Assembly (NCBI GenBank): GCA_030844895.1
Contig: CM061231.1
Location: 8,021,618 to 8,085,617, forward strand
DNA length: 64,000 nt
Direction: 5' to 3'
From: Ambrosia x helenae
Lineage: Eukaryota; Streptophyta; Magnoliopsida; Asterales; Asteraceae
A model generated the notes under the pieces. The model was not told where the DNA came from. It searched no databases and saw nothing but the letters and a program-made list of their open reading frames with translations. Of the stretch, positions 45,061 through 56,788 are shown piece by piece (positions within the stretch are counted from its first letter, which is position 1; each line of letters begins with the position of its first letter). Both the position numbers and the translations under genes were made by a program.

Positions 45061-46240
45061 GAACTGATAGGTAGCCTCTACAATGATGTGTCGGTAGGCT
45101 CAAAATCATTTCCAAGTTCGGCACGGTGATATAAACATAAATCATCTGAATCATGTGTGGATCAACGTGCGTTGGCATATGGTCTTGGTACCGAAATCTC
45201 GTTTGATAGCATGCCAAAATCCGAGGTTTCATGGTCTTTAAGAGGTTGGTTCATCCGGGGTGAACTGGACGTCTCTCAGAATAAATAGGAGTGGCACACG
45301 TGTCGTACGTTGGGGTAGCAGCCTGCGACTGAGACACCCCTATGTCATTTCCTGAAAAAAAAAAACAAAAAAATAGAATAAATTCTGATCAGGAGACGTC
45401 CGGGAATCCTAAAAGAGCAAAAAGATTCATATATGCCAAAACCCTATTCTCAATGAGAATTCGCTCTAAGGTATCAAATCATATACCTAAAGCATCGTAC
45501 CGTGAAAAATCAAATATACGGTATTTGACTTGAACCCTGGTTTGGATCTCACTGGTCTCTCTGTTGCAGCGTTTCTGCAGACCTGATCACCACTGAGTCC
45601 ACTCCTTGTAAAATACGGATGACAACAGCTTACTCACCGGTTACGAGGAAGCTTTGTGCATGACTTGATACGGGAATGTGTCGCGTGGCGGGGAACACCT
45701 TGTATCTCAGCCTTAATATTACCTTAAACGTATCTAAAGTGCCTAGCGATAAAACTTGATTTTGAGTTTAGGTGGACAACAATATCGACAATTGTTGTAG
45801 GATGCTTATTGGTAATTTAAGCGAAAACTGAAAATATAAGGGTTCTAGTGATGTCCGTACACTGATATGATTCCCTAACCGTTGAAACTCGCAAAAATAT
45901 GTTAGTGTACAGTTAGTTGATCTCCCGTTTTATTTTATTTACGCTTAGTTTAGCTTATTTAATCATTCTTGATTGCCGATGTTGGAATCCTAATCCATTG
46001 TAATCTTACTTCTTCAAAAATAAAACGCCGAAAAATAAAAAGGACAACTAATTGGAAACTTGTGTTTTTTGCCGGGTCAAAACCGTATGTTTTATCAAGT
46101 ACAAGGGTTGAAAATGAAAGTTTTTCAAAGTCATGAGTCGTTATCTGTGTCGTGTGTTAAAACGTGGTGAAAAACGTGTGTTTTAAACCTTAACGGGTCA
46201 AAATTGTGAAAAATGGTGCTGCAGGGGCATTTTGGTAAAT
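45061..46240 (+). other. Copia 3' region, no gene seen
   Basis: About 1.2 kb without a long ORF or recognised domain. It contains an A-run near 45354-45372 and a candidate LTR-like start tgttggaatcc near 45983, for which I find no partner. It may be the decayed remains of the extra 3' gene that some Sireviruses carry. Confidence 0.45.
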
Positions 46241-47300
46241 TGTGTGAATGTTTTAAGCACTTAGAGGCCTACTCGCATGATGTTTAAGCGAGTAGACTCT
46301 ACTCGTGGATATGTATAAGCGATTAGGAGTCTAAGTCACTTATAACTCCTACTCGCACACTGTTTTTAAGCGAGTAACTATACTCGTATAAAATGTCTAG
46401 CGATTAGGAGCTCTCTCATGTGTTATGTCCTACTCGCCCTTGTTCTCCAAACGAATGGAAGCCTACTCGTGTAAAGAGTCACGCGAATAGGACACGAGTA
46501 TAATAGCAGACACTTGTTTATTTTCTCACAACATTTCAAACTCTTAACTGTTTCCTCTCGTCCCTCCAACCCCGTTTCTGATCAAACCCTTGCCCGTGCC
46601 CCCTTGATCTTGAATAACTGTTCCTCACTATCAAGGTAATATCCATGTGAAATTTCAGATCATAACAACATGATTTAAGGGGTTAAATCCGCTAGTTAAA
46701 TGCTGAAACCCTAGGTTATGGTTTCTTGATCGGGTTGCGTTTTTTCATGTTTGTTAGTGATAAATGGGGATGGGGGTTTGTTAATCGGGTCATTGTGAAG
46801 TCTATCCAACTAAATTTCTTATCAAAATCATCTTTGTATAAAAAGCCCCAAATTTGAAGGTTCAAGAACCCTAATTTTTAAACTTACAATTAACCCTTGG
46901 TTTAAATCTGTTAGTGTAATATTCCATAGGGGTTTGGTTGTTGGGTTGTTATAGGCTTAATTGTTACCATATCCGGACTCAAATCAACACTTTCTAATGT
47001 TTGACAAATTCTTGGCACATGAAGACTCTATTCATGCGATTAGCTTGTCTAATCGCGTGATGATGGGAGCGAATGAAGGCTGGACTGCTCTAATCGCCTA
47101 AACAATGTAGCGATTAGGGTAATTCATGTCATACTCGTGTTCATTAGTCCTTACTCGTGTATACTATCATGCGAATGAAGGATGTAATCCCCTAATCGCT
47201 TGAATGGTATAGCGATTAGGGTGATTTTGGTCTCTAATCGTGCCTTACAATCTTTACTCGTGTATACAGGACTCTACTCGTATGATTATTGGCATTTACA
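46241..47300 (+). other. Copia 3' region: word cluster, leader-like stretch, possible intron start, element end
   Basis: Copies of TA(A/C)TCGC and near variants cluster at about 46267-46500 and again at 47030-47285. Between them are a C/T-rich leader-like stretch (about 46505-46635) and a good 5' splice site, tcaag|gtaat with GT at 46636. A TATA-like string (tataaaaagcccc) occurs near 46837. This resembles a second promoter and leader whose ORF is missing. The element ends atttaca at 47300. Confidence 0.5.
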
Positions 47301-47502
47301 CAGGAAATTTGTATGCTCACATAGTTCTTATCACATTAATTAGTGAAGAAGAGTACCAATATCACGTGCATGTGTCTTGGTATTTCAATATGAAACACCA
47401 TACGTGGGTCATTGTGTCTTATAACCTAGAGGCCATTGGTAAAGAATATTATCCAATTTTGTGGTTTCAAAATCATCCTTGGCCCTAGCATATTTGTTAG
47501 CC
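47301..47502 (-). promoter_or_regulatory. Displaced distal promoter of SAUR-A8
   Basis: Begins with the right target duplication cagga. It holds the G-box CACGTG (47363-47368) and the TGTCTT motifs that in other units sit about 350-410 bp upstream of SAUR-A. Confidence 0.7.
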
Positions 47503-47685
47503 TTAACTCTCAACAAAGATATTTAACGAATAAAACTTGCTAAACTTACCCTCTATGTATTGGTTGCCAATTGAACATTTCAATAATATATTTATTATCT
47601 CTTGATTTGTAAGGTTTTGCAATAAGAAGAATGATCTTCTTTGAATTTGTTTTGATTGAGTGATGCGAGGCATACAGATGGCCAT
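47503..47685 (-). pseudogene. SAUR-B8, truncated relic
   Basis: Short-form relic right of the Copia element; it belongs to the same unit as SAUR-A8. Confidence 0.78.
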
Positions 47686-48985
47686 ATTTTCAAGGTAGCT
47701 TAAGCTTGTTTCACTTGGAAAAGTTTTTTATGGAAGGACATAAATCAAAGTACTGCTTCTGGTCGGGTGGTATTGTCGATGAGAATGAAGGAAGATGTGG
47801 TTGTATTGTGCATGCTGAATGATATATATACACACTTGGAAGATATAATGTGGTACTTAACAGACAGAGGCATATGGACGAGAAAACAAACACAATGATT
47901 TCGTATCTTAAAACTAAAATTATGAATGATTTGTCAACATGAATATTCAGCGGCTTTGAAATAGGAGACATGCATGAAAGATTGTATGGCCGGATTTCTT
48001 AGAACTATAGATAATTAAGAATAGGACCAGTGTCACATGGTTGTGTCTTGATGATTGAGTAAAAAATTACCACTTGTAGGACACTCTGTCCTTCCAGCAA
48101 ATGATCTACAATAGGGATGCCTATGGAAAGTAGTTCTTAAAACCACGTGAAAAGCATCTAAACTATTGCATTAACCCCTTGCAGAGACAATAAAAAATGA
48201 AATAAAATGGTCAATCCCCTCAAATACAAGATAGCTTGTACAACGTAGCATATATTAAGTCTTAATTTTGTTGTTAACTATGTTTTCAAGTAACTAGAAC
48301 CTCCAAAAATTGTTTACTGACTGCATCATGCACGCTGGTCAACACATATGACAGGTACACATTCTAGGATGCATTCGTTACATCGTATCCTCGAATGCTT
48401 ATGAACTTTCCTTAAGTTCTTTAGTGTTAATTATGTTCACCTTCGGTATTTCTTAATCTCCGAGTTTATACGGACCTCAAATTCTAGAATGCCTTCGTTA
48501 CATCATATCTTTCTTCGTAGCTTCTGTCGTGTGTTTTTGAGTACCCAGATCACTAATTCATCTTAGAACACCTCTGACTCCAAAGCAGGAACACATTTTT
48601 TTTTATCTTTTTAAGACAATGGTAATTTCGTTAATAGATAATGCAAAGAGCATAACCATTTAAGCATAGGAAATCTTGGCATTATTTCAACTCAATTTAC
48701 AAGCCATGATCTGGAATAGGTATAAAAATTTTACGACGCTCAAGTTAAATCTAATTGTGATATCATATAATTGTAGCTATCCAATTCAACTTTATTAAGT
48801 AGCTACCAAGTGGCGCTTTTTAAAAAAAAAATCGAATTCATAAGAAATATGGAATACCATGAACCATAAAGATAATCCATATTAAATTCAATTCATATCA
48901 AGCAATGTCTAAATTACATCTATAAATGATTCCTACTTGTTAGATGTTTACAAAATTGTGCTAGATAAAGAAAAGTCTATACAAG

Positions 48986-49285
48986 TCAAAATGCCCCCAA
49001 ACGAGAAGCAAGATCCATGAATACATCTTCACGACAAGGAATCGTGAGCCCGCCCATTGGATGACTGTACCCAAACTCTTCCTCCGCCAGTTCCAGTAAC
49101 TCTTGAAATGTAGGTTCGTTTAATAGTGATAAGGAGACCACAAACCGCTTCTTCTCTTGTTCCCCAACATAAATGGCTAAATAGCCTTTGGGGATGTCCA
49201 TAGATGTAGGAGTGCTTCTACTATTAGAGAGGGATCGTTTGAGAATTTGTCTAGCTTGAGTAATGCGAGGCATACGGATGGCCAT
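48986..49285 (-). CDS. SAUR: SAUR-A9
   Basis: Reference protein. TATA at 49425-49434, G-box at 49638-49643. Its spacer lacks the private marks of units 10-15, so it is the last member of the older group. Confidence 0.95.
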   Translation of the reverse strand: MAIRMPRITQARQILKRSLSNSRSTPTSMDIPKGYLAIYVGEQEKKRFVVSLSLLNEPTFQELLELAEEEFGYSHPMGGLTIPCREDVFMDLASRLGAF

Positions 49286-49777
49286 ATTTTCAAGGAAGCT
49301 AGAGCTAGGAGATTCACTTTACAGATGTTGTTGAAGGATGATAAGAATCGAAGTTATGCTTCTTGTGGAATGATATGAAGTTGTAGATTTGTTTTGGTGT
49401 GGTTGTATTATGAATACCGAATGCTTTATATAAAGATAGGATTTAATGATCATTTCATAATAGATGGTGACATATGGAAGATAGAGCAACCGCACATGGT
49501 TATGTATCCCTACACTATTATTAAGGATGGTTTTGTGGACACCAATCTCAACTGGCAAGAAAAGAAGGACTATAGCAGGAAATTTGTATGCTCACATAGT
49601 TCTTATCACATTAATTAGTGAAGAAGAGTACCAATATCACGTGCATGTGTCTTGGTATTTCAATATGAAACACCATACGTGGGTCATTGTGTCTTATAAC
49701 CTAGAGGCCATTGGTAAAGAATATTATCCAATTTTGTGGTTTCAAAACTATCCTTGGCCCTAGCATATTTGTTAGCC

Positions 49778-49960
49778 TTAACTCTCAACAAAGATATTTA
49801 ACGAATAAAACTTGCTAAACTTACCCTCTATGTATTGGTTGCCAATTGAACATTTCAATAATATATTTATTATCTCTTGATTTGTAAGGTTTTGCAATAA
49901 GAAGAATGATCTTCTTTGAATTTGTTTTGATTGAGTGATGCGAGGCATACAGATGGCCAT
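49778..49960 (-). pseudogene. SAUR-B9, truncated relic
   Basis: 60-codon open fusion frame, still with MAICMPRITQ as in units 1-8. Confidence 0.78.
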
Positions 49961-51261
49961 ATTTTCAAGGTAGCTTAAGCTTGTTTCACTTGGAAAAGTT
50001 TTTTATGGAAGGACATAAATCAAAGTACTGCTTCTGGTCGGGTGGTATTGTCGATGAGAATGAAGGAAGATGTGGTTGTATTGTGCATGCTGAATGATAT
50101 ATATACACACTTGGAAGATATAATGTGGTACTTAACAGACAGAGGCATATGGACGAGAAAACAAACACAATGATTTCGTATCTTAAAAATAAAATTATGA
50201 ATGATTTGTCAACATGAATATTCAGCGGCTTTGAAATAGGAGACATGCATGAAAGATTGTATGGCCGGATTTCTTAGAACTATAGATAATTAAGAATAGG
50301 ACCAGTGTCACATGGTTGTGTCTTGATGATTGAGTAAAAAATTACCACTTGTAGGACACTCTGTCCTTCCAGCAAATGATCTACAATAGGGATGCCTATG
50401 GAAAGTAGTTCTTAAAACCACGTGAAAAGCATCTAAACTATTGCTTTAACCCCTTGCAGAGACAATAAAATATGAAATAAAATGGTCAATCCCCTCAAAT
50501 ACAAGATAGCTTGTACAACGTAGCATATATTAAGTCTTAATTTTGTTGTTAACTATGTTTTCAAGTAACTAGAACCTCCAAAAATTGTTTATTGACTGCA
50601 TCATGCACGCTGGTCAACACATATGACAGGTACACATTCTAGGATGCATTCGTTACATCGTATCCTCGAATGCTTATGAACTTTCCTTAAGTTCTTTAGT
50701 GTTAATTATGTTCACCTTCGGTATTTCTTAATCTCCGAGTTTATACGGACCTCAAATTCTAGAATGCCTTCGTTACATCATATCTTTCTTCGTAGCTTCT
50801 GTCGTGTGTTTTTGAGTACCCAGATCACTAATTCATCTTAGAACACCTCTGACTCCAAAGCAGGAACACATTTTTTTTATCTTTTTAAGACAACGGTAAT
50901 TTCGTTAATAGATATTGCAAAGAGCATAACCATTTAAGCATAGGAAATCTTGGCATTATTTCAACTCAATTTACAAGCCATGATCTGGAATAGGTATAAA
51001 TATTTTACTACGCTCAAGTTAAATCTAATTGTGATGTCATATAATTGTAGCTATCCAATTCAACTTTATTAAGTAGCTACCAAGTGGCGCTTTTTTAAAA
51101 AAAAAAATCGAATTCATAAGAAATATGGAATACCATGAACCATAAAGATTATCCATATTAAATTCAATTCATATCAAGCAATGTCTAAATTACATCTATA
51201 AATGATTCCTACTTGTTAGATGTTTACAAAATTGTGCTAGATAAAGAAAAGTCTATACAAG

Positions 51262-51561
51262 TCAAAATGCCCCCAAACGAGAAGCAAGATCCATGAATAC
51301 ATCTTCACGACAAGGAATCGTGAGCCCGCCCATTGGATGACTGTACCCAAACTCTTCCTCCGCCAGTTCCAGTAACTCTTGAAATGTAGGTTCGTTTAAT
51401 AGTGATAAGGAGACCACAAACCGCTTCTTCTCTTGTTCCCCAACATAAATGGCTAAATAGCCTTTGGGGATGTCCATAGATGTAGGAGTGCTTCTACTAT
51501 TAGAGAGGGATCGTTTGAGAATTTGTCTAGCTTGAGTAATGCGAGGCATACGGATGGCCAT
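51262..51561 (-). CDS. SAUR: SAUR-A10
   Basis: Reference protein. TATA at 51701-51710, G-box at 51914-51919. First member of the recently amplified set. The homopolymers left of it read eight T and eleven A. Confidence 0.95.
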   Translation of the reverse strand: MAIRMPRITQARQILKRSLSNSRSTPTSMDIPKGYLAIYVGEQEKKRFVVSLSLLNEPTFQELLELAEEEFGYSHPMGGLTIPCREDVFMDLASRLGAF

Positions 51562-52053
51562 ATTTTCAAGGAAGCTAGAGCTAGGAGATTCACTTTACAG
51601 ATGTTGTTGAAGGATGATAAGAATCGAAGTTATGCTTCTTGTGGAATGATATGAAGTTGTAGATTTGTTTTGGTGTGGTTGTATTATGAATACCGAATGC
51701 TTTATATAAAGATAGGATATAATGATCATTTCATAATAGATGGTGACATATGGATGATAGAGCAACCGCACATGGTTATGTATCCCTACACTATTATTAA
51801 GGATGGTTTTGTGGACACCAATCTCAACTGGCAAGCAAAGAAGGACTATAGCAGGAAATTTGTATGCTCACATAGTTCCTATCACATTAATTAGTGAAGA
51901 AGAGTACCAATATCACGTGCATGTGTCTTGGTATTTCAATATGAAACACCATACGTGGGTCATTGTGTCTTATAACCTAGAGGCCATTGGTAAAGAATAT
52001 TATCCAATTTTGTGGTTTCAAAATCATCCTTGGCCCTAGCATATTTGTTAGCC

Positions 52054-52236
52054 TTAACTCTCAACAAAGATATTTAACGAATAAAACTTGCTAAACTTAC
52101 CCTCTATGTATTGGTTGCCAATTGAACATTTCAATAATATATTTATTATCTCTTGATTTGTAAGGTTTTGCAATACGAAGAATGATCTTCTTTGAATTTG
52201 TTTTGATTGAGTGATGCGAGACATACAGATGGCCAT
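52054..52236 (-). pseudogene. SAUR-B10, truncated relic
   Basis: Carries the Pro to Ser change (MAICMSRITQ) and Leu to Val (SFFVLQ) shared by relics 10-15. Confidence 0.78.
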
Positions 52237-53537
52237 ATTTTCAAGGTAGCTTAAGCTTGTTTCACTTGGAAAAGTTTTTTATGGAAGGACATAAATCAAA
52301 GTACTGCTTCTGGTCGGGTGGTATTGTCGATGAGAATGAAGGAAGATGTGGTTGTATTGTGCATGCTGAATGATATATATACACACTTGGAAGATATAAT
52401 GTGGTACTTAACAGACAGAGGCATATGGACGAGAAAACAAACACAATGATTTCGTATCTTAAAAATAAAATTATGAATGATTTGTCAACATGAATATTCA
52501 GCGGCTTTGAAATAGGAGACATGCATGAAAGATTGTATGGCCGGATTTCTTAGAACTATAGATAATTAAGAATAGGACCAGTGTCACATGGTTGTGTCTT
52601 GATGATTGAGTAAAAAATTACCACTTGTAGGACACTCTGTCCTTCCAGCAAATGATCTACAATAGGGATGCCTATGGAAAGTAGTTCTTAAAACCACGTG
52701 AAAAGCATCTAAACTATTGCTTTAACCCCTTGCAGAGACAATAAAATATGAAATAAAATGGTCAATCCCCTCAAATACAAGATAGCTTGTACAACGTAGC
52801 ATATATTAAGTCTTAATTTTGTTGTTAACTATGTTTTCAAGTAACTAGAACCTCCAAAAATTGTTTATTGACTGCATCATGCACGCTGGTCAACACATAT
52901 GACAGGTACACATTCTAGGATGCATTCGTTACATCGTATCCTCGAATGCTTATGAACTTTCCTTAAGTTCTTTAGTGTTAATTATGTTCACCTTCGGTAT
53001 TTCTTAATCTCCGAGTTTATACGGACCTCAAATTCTAGAATGCCTTCGTTACATCATATCTTTCTTCGTAGCTTCTGTCGTGTGTTTTTGAGTACCCAGA
53101 TCACTAATTCATCTTAGAACACCTCTGACTCCAAAGCAGGAACACATTTTTTTTTATCTTTTTAAGACAACGGTAATTTCGTTAATAGATATTGCAAAGA
53201 GCATAACCATTTAAGCATAGGAAATCTTGGCATTATTTCAACTCAATTTACAAGCCATGATCTGGAATAGGTATAAATATTTTACTACGCTCAAGTTAAA
53301 TCTAATTGTGATGTCATATAATTGTAGCTATCCAATTCAACTTTATTAAGTAGCTACCAAGTGGCGCTTTTTTAAAAAAAAAATCGAATTCATAAGAAAT
53401 ATGGAATACCATGAACCATAAAGATTATCCATATTAAATTCAATTCATATCAAGCAATGTCTAAATTACATCTATAAATGATTCCTACTTGTTAGATGTT
53501 TACAAAATTGTGCTAGATAAAGAAAAGTCTATACAAG

Positions 53538-53837
53538 TCAAAATGCCCCCAAACGAGAAGCAAGATCCATGAATACATCTTCACGACAAGGAATCGTGAG
53601 CCCGCCCATTGGATGACTGTACCCAAACTCTTCCTCCGCCAGTTCCAGTAACTCTTGAAATGTAGGTTCGTTTAATAGTGATAAGGAGACCACAAACCGC
53701 TTCTTCTCTTGTTCCCCAACATAAATGGCTAAATAGCCTTTGGGGATGTCCATAGATGTAGGAGTGCTTCTACTATTAGAGAGGGATCGTTTGAGAATTT
53801 GTCTAGCTTGAGTAATGCGAGGCATACGGATGGCCAT
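53538..53837 (-). CDS. SAUR: SAUR-A11
   Basis: Reference protein. TATA at 53977-53986, G-box at 54190-54195. Homopolymers left of it: nine T, ten A. Confidence 0.95.
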   Translation of the reverse strand: MAIRMPRITQARQILKRSLSNSRSTPTSMDIPKGYLAIYVGEQEKKRFVVSLSLLNEPTFQELLELAEEEFGYSHPMGGLTIPCREDVFMDLASRLGAF

Positions 53838-54329
53838 ATTTTCAAGGAAGCTAGAGCTAGGAGATTCACTTTACAGATGTTGTTGAAGGATGATAAGAAT
53901 CGAAGTTATGCTTCTTGTGGAATGATATGAAGTTGTAGATTTGTTTTGGTGTGGTTGTATTATGAATACCGAATGCTTTATATAAAGATAGGATATAATG
54001 ATCATTTCATAATAGATGGTGACATATGGATGATAGAGCAACCGCACATGGTTATGTATCCCTACACTATTATTAAGGATGGTTTTGTGGACACCAATCT
54101 CAACTGGCAAGCAAAGAAGGACTATAGCAGGAAATTTGTATGCTCACATAGTTCCTATCACATTAATTAGTGAAGAAGAGTACCAATATCACGTGCATGT
54201 GTCTTGGTATTTCAATATGAAACACCATACGTGGGTCATTGTGTCTTATAACCTAGAGGCCATTGGTAAAGAATATTATCCAATTTTGTGGTTTCAAAAT
54301 CATCCTTGGCCCTAGCATATTTGTTAGCC

Positions 54330-54512
54330 TTAACTCTCAACAAAGATATTTAACGAATAAAACTTGCTAAACTTACCCTCTATGTATTGGTTGCCAATTG
54401 AACATTTCAATAATATATTTATTATCTCTTGATTTGTAAGGTTTTGCAATACGAAGAATGATCTTCTTTGAATTTGTTTTGATTGAGTGATGCGAGACAT
54501 ACAGATGGCCAT
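54330..54512 (-). pseudogene. SAUR-B11, truncated relic
   Basis: Identical in translation to relic 10. Confidence 0.78.
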
Positions 54513-55813
54513 ATTTTCAAGGTAGCTTAAGCTTGTTTCACTTGGAAAAGTTTTTTATGGAAGGACATAAATCAAAGTACTGCTTCTGGTCGGGTGGTAT
54601 TGTCGATGAGAATGAAGGAAGATGTGGTTGTATTGTGCATGCTGAATGATATATATACACACTTGGAAGATATAATGTGGTACTTAACAGACAGAGGCAT
54701 ATGGACGAGAAAACAAACACAATGATTTCGTATCTTAAAAATAAAATTATGAATGATTTGTCAACATGAATATTCAGCGGCTTTGAAATAGGAGACATGC
54801 ATGAAAGATTGTATGGCCGGATTTCTTAGAACTATAGATAATTAAGAATAGGACCAGTGTCACATGGTTGTGTCTTGATGATTGAGTAAAAAATTACCAC
54901 TTGTAGGACACTCTGTCCTTCCAGCAAATGATCTACAATAGGGATGCCTATGGAAAGTAGTTCTTAAAACCACGTGAAAAGCATCTAAACTATTGCTTTA
55001 ACCCCTTGCAGAGACAATAAAATATGAAATAAAATGGTCAATCCCCTCAAATACAAGATAGCTTGTACAACGTAGCATATATTAAGTCTTAATTTTGTTG
55101 TTAACTATGTTTTCAAGTAACTAGAACCTCCAAAAATTGTTTATTGACTGCATCATGCACGCTGGTCAACACATATGACAGGTACACATTCTAGGATGCA
55201 TTCGTTACATCGTATCCTCGAATGCTTATGAACTTTCCTTAAGTTCTTTAGTGTTAATTATGTTCACCTTCGGTATTTCTTAATCTCCGAGTTTATACGG
55301 ACCTCAAATTCTAGAATGCCTTCGTTACATCATATCTTTCTTCGTAGCTTCTGTCGTGTGTTTTTGAGTACCCAGATCACTAATTCATCTTAGAACACCT
55401 CTGACTCCAAAGCAGGAACACATTTTTTTTATCTTTTTAAGACAACGGTAATTTCGTTAATAGATATTGCAAAGAGCATAACCATTTAAGCATAGGAAAT
55501 CTTGGCATTATTTCAACTCAATTTACAAGCCATGATCTGGAATAGGTATAAATATTTTACTACGCTCAAGTTAAATCTAATTGTGATGTCATATAATTGT
55601 AGCTATCCAATTCAACTTTATTAAGTAGCTACCAAGTGGCGCTTTTTTAAAAAAAAAAATCGAATTCATAAGAAATATGGAATACCATGAACCATAAAGA
55701 TTATCCATATTAAATTCAATTCATATCAAGCAATGTCTAAATTACATCTATAAATGATTCCTACTTGTTAGATGTTTACAAAATTGTGCTAGATAAAGAA
55801 AAGTCTATACAAG

Positions 55814-56113
55814 TCAAAATGCCCCCAAACGAGAAGCAAGATCCATGAATACATCTTCACGACAAGGAATCGTGAGCCCGCCCATTGGATGACTGTACCC
55901 AAACTCTTCCTCCGCCAGTTCCAGTAACTCTTGAAATGTAGGTTCGTTTAATAGTGATAAGGAGACCACAAACCGCTTCTTCTCTTGTTCCCCAACATAA
56001 ATGGCTAAATAGCCTTTGGGGATGTCCATAGATGTAGGAGTGCTTCTACTATTAGAGAGGGATCGTTTGAGAATTTGTCTAGCTTGAGTAATGCGAGGCA
56101 TACGGATGGCCAT
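55814..56113 (-). CDS. SAUR: SAUR-A12
   Basis: Reference protein. TATA at 56253-56262, G-box at 56466-56471. Homopolymers left of it: eight T, eleven A, as in unit 10. Confidence 0.95.
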   Translation of the reverse strand: MAIRMPRITQARQILKRSLSNSRSTPTSMDIPKGYLAIYVGEQEKKRFVVSLSLLNEPTFQELLELAEEEFGYSHPMGGLTIPCREDVFMDLASRLGAF

Positions 56114-56605
56114 ATTTTCAAGGAAGCTAGAGCTAGGAGATTCACTTTACAGATGTTGTTGAAGGATGATAAGAATCGAAGTTATGCTTCTTGTGGAATG
56201 ATATGAAGTTGTAGATTTGTTTTGGTGTGGTTGTATTATGAATACCGAATGCTTTATATAAAGATAGGATATAATGATCATTTCATAATAGATGGTGACA
56301 TATGGATGATAGAGCAACCGCACATGGTTATGTATCCCTACACTATTATTAAGGATGGTTTTGTGGACACCAATCTCAACTGGCAAGCAAAGAAGGACTA
56401 TAGCAGGAAATTTGTATGCTCACATAGTTCCTATCACATTAATTAGTGAAGAAGAGTACCAATATCACGTGCATGTGTCTTGGTATTTCAATATGAAACA
56501 CCATACGTGGGTCATTGTGTCTTATAACCTAGAGGCCATTGGTAAAGAATATTATCCAATTTTGTGGTTTCAAAATCATCCTTGGCCCTAGCATATTTGT
56601 TAGCC

Positions 56606-56788
56606 TTAACTCTCAACAAAGATATTTAACGAATAAAACTTGCTAAACTTACCCTCTATGTATTGGTTGCCAATTGAACATTTCAATAATATATTTATTA
56701 TCTCTTGATTTGTAAGGTTTTGCAATACGAAGAATGATCTTCTTTGAATTTGTTTTGATTGAGTGATGCGAGACATACAGATGGCCAT
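56606..56788 (-). pseudogene. SAUR-B12, truncated relic
   Basis: Identical in translation to relic 10. Confidence 0.78.

Larger units (their letters stand above)
36044..47300 (+). mobile_element. Sirevirus-like Ty1/Copia retrotransposon, 11.26 kb, without a recognisable 3' LTR
   Basis: Begins TGTAAGTG and ends atttaca. The flanking 5-bp duplication cagga (36039-36043 and 47301-47305) shows integrase-type insertion into the SAUR-A8 promoter. It contains a 508-bp 5' LTR, Met primer-binding site, a long leader, a 1311-codon gag with coiled coil and two zinc knuckles, an open pol in Copia order (protease, integrase, RT, RNase H), and 2.5 kb of non-coding 3' sequence. Long gag, Met primer-binding site, A-rich purine tract after pol and repeated short motifs fit the Sirevirus (SIRE/Maximus) lineage. 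The unusual point is the 3' end, which does not repeat the 5' LTR. Confidence 0.88.

Noticed and set aside
46779..47300. Stretch of about 520 bp after a purine-rich string (aaatggggatggggg) as the missing 3' LTR
   Set aside because: The length is close to the 508-bp 5' LTR and a TATA-like string is present, but I see no sequence match to the 5' LTR. I leave it as an untested alternative.
45983..47300. LTR of a second element starting tgttggaatcc
   Set aside because: The start resembles the TRIM LTR start by only a few bases; no partner LTR or primer-binding site follows.
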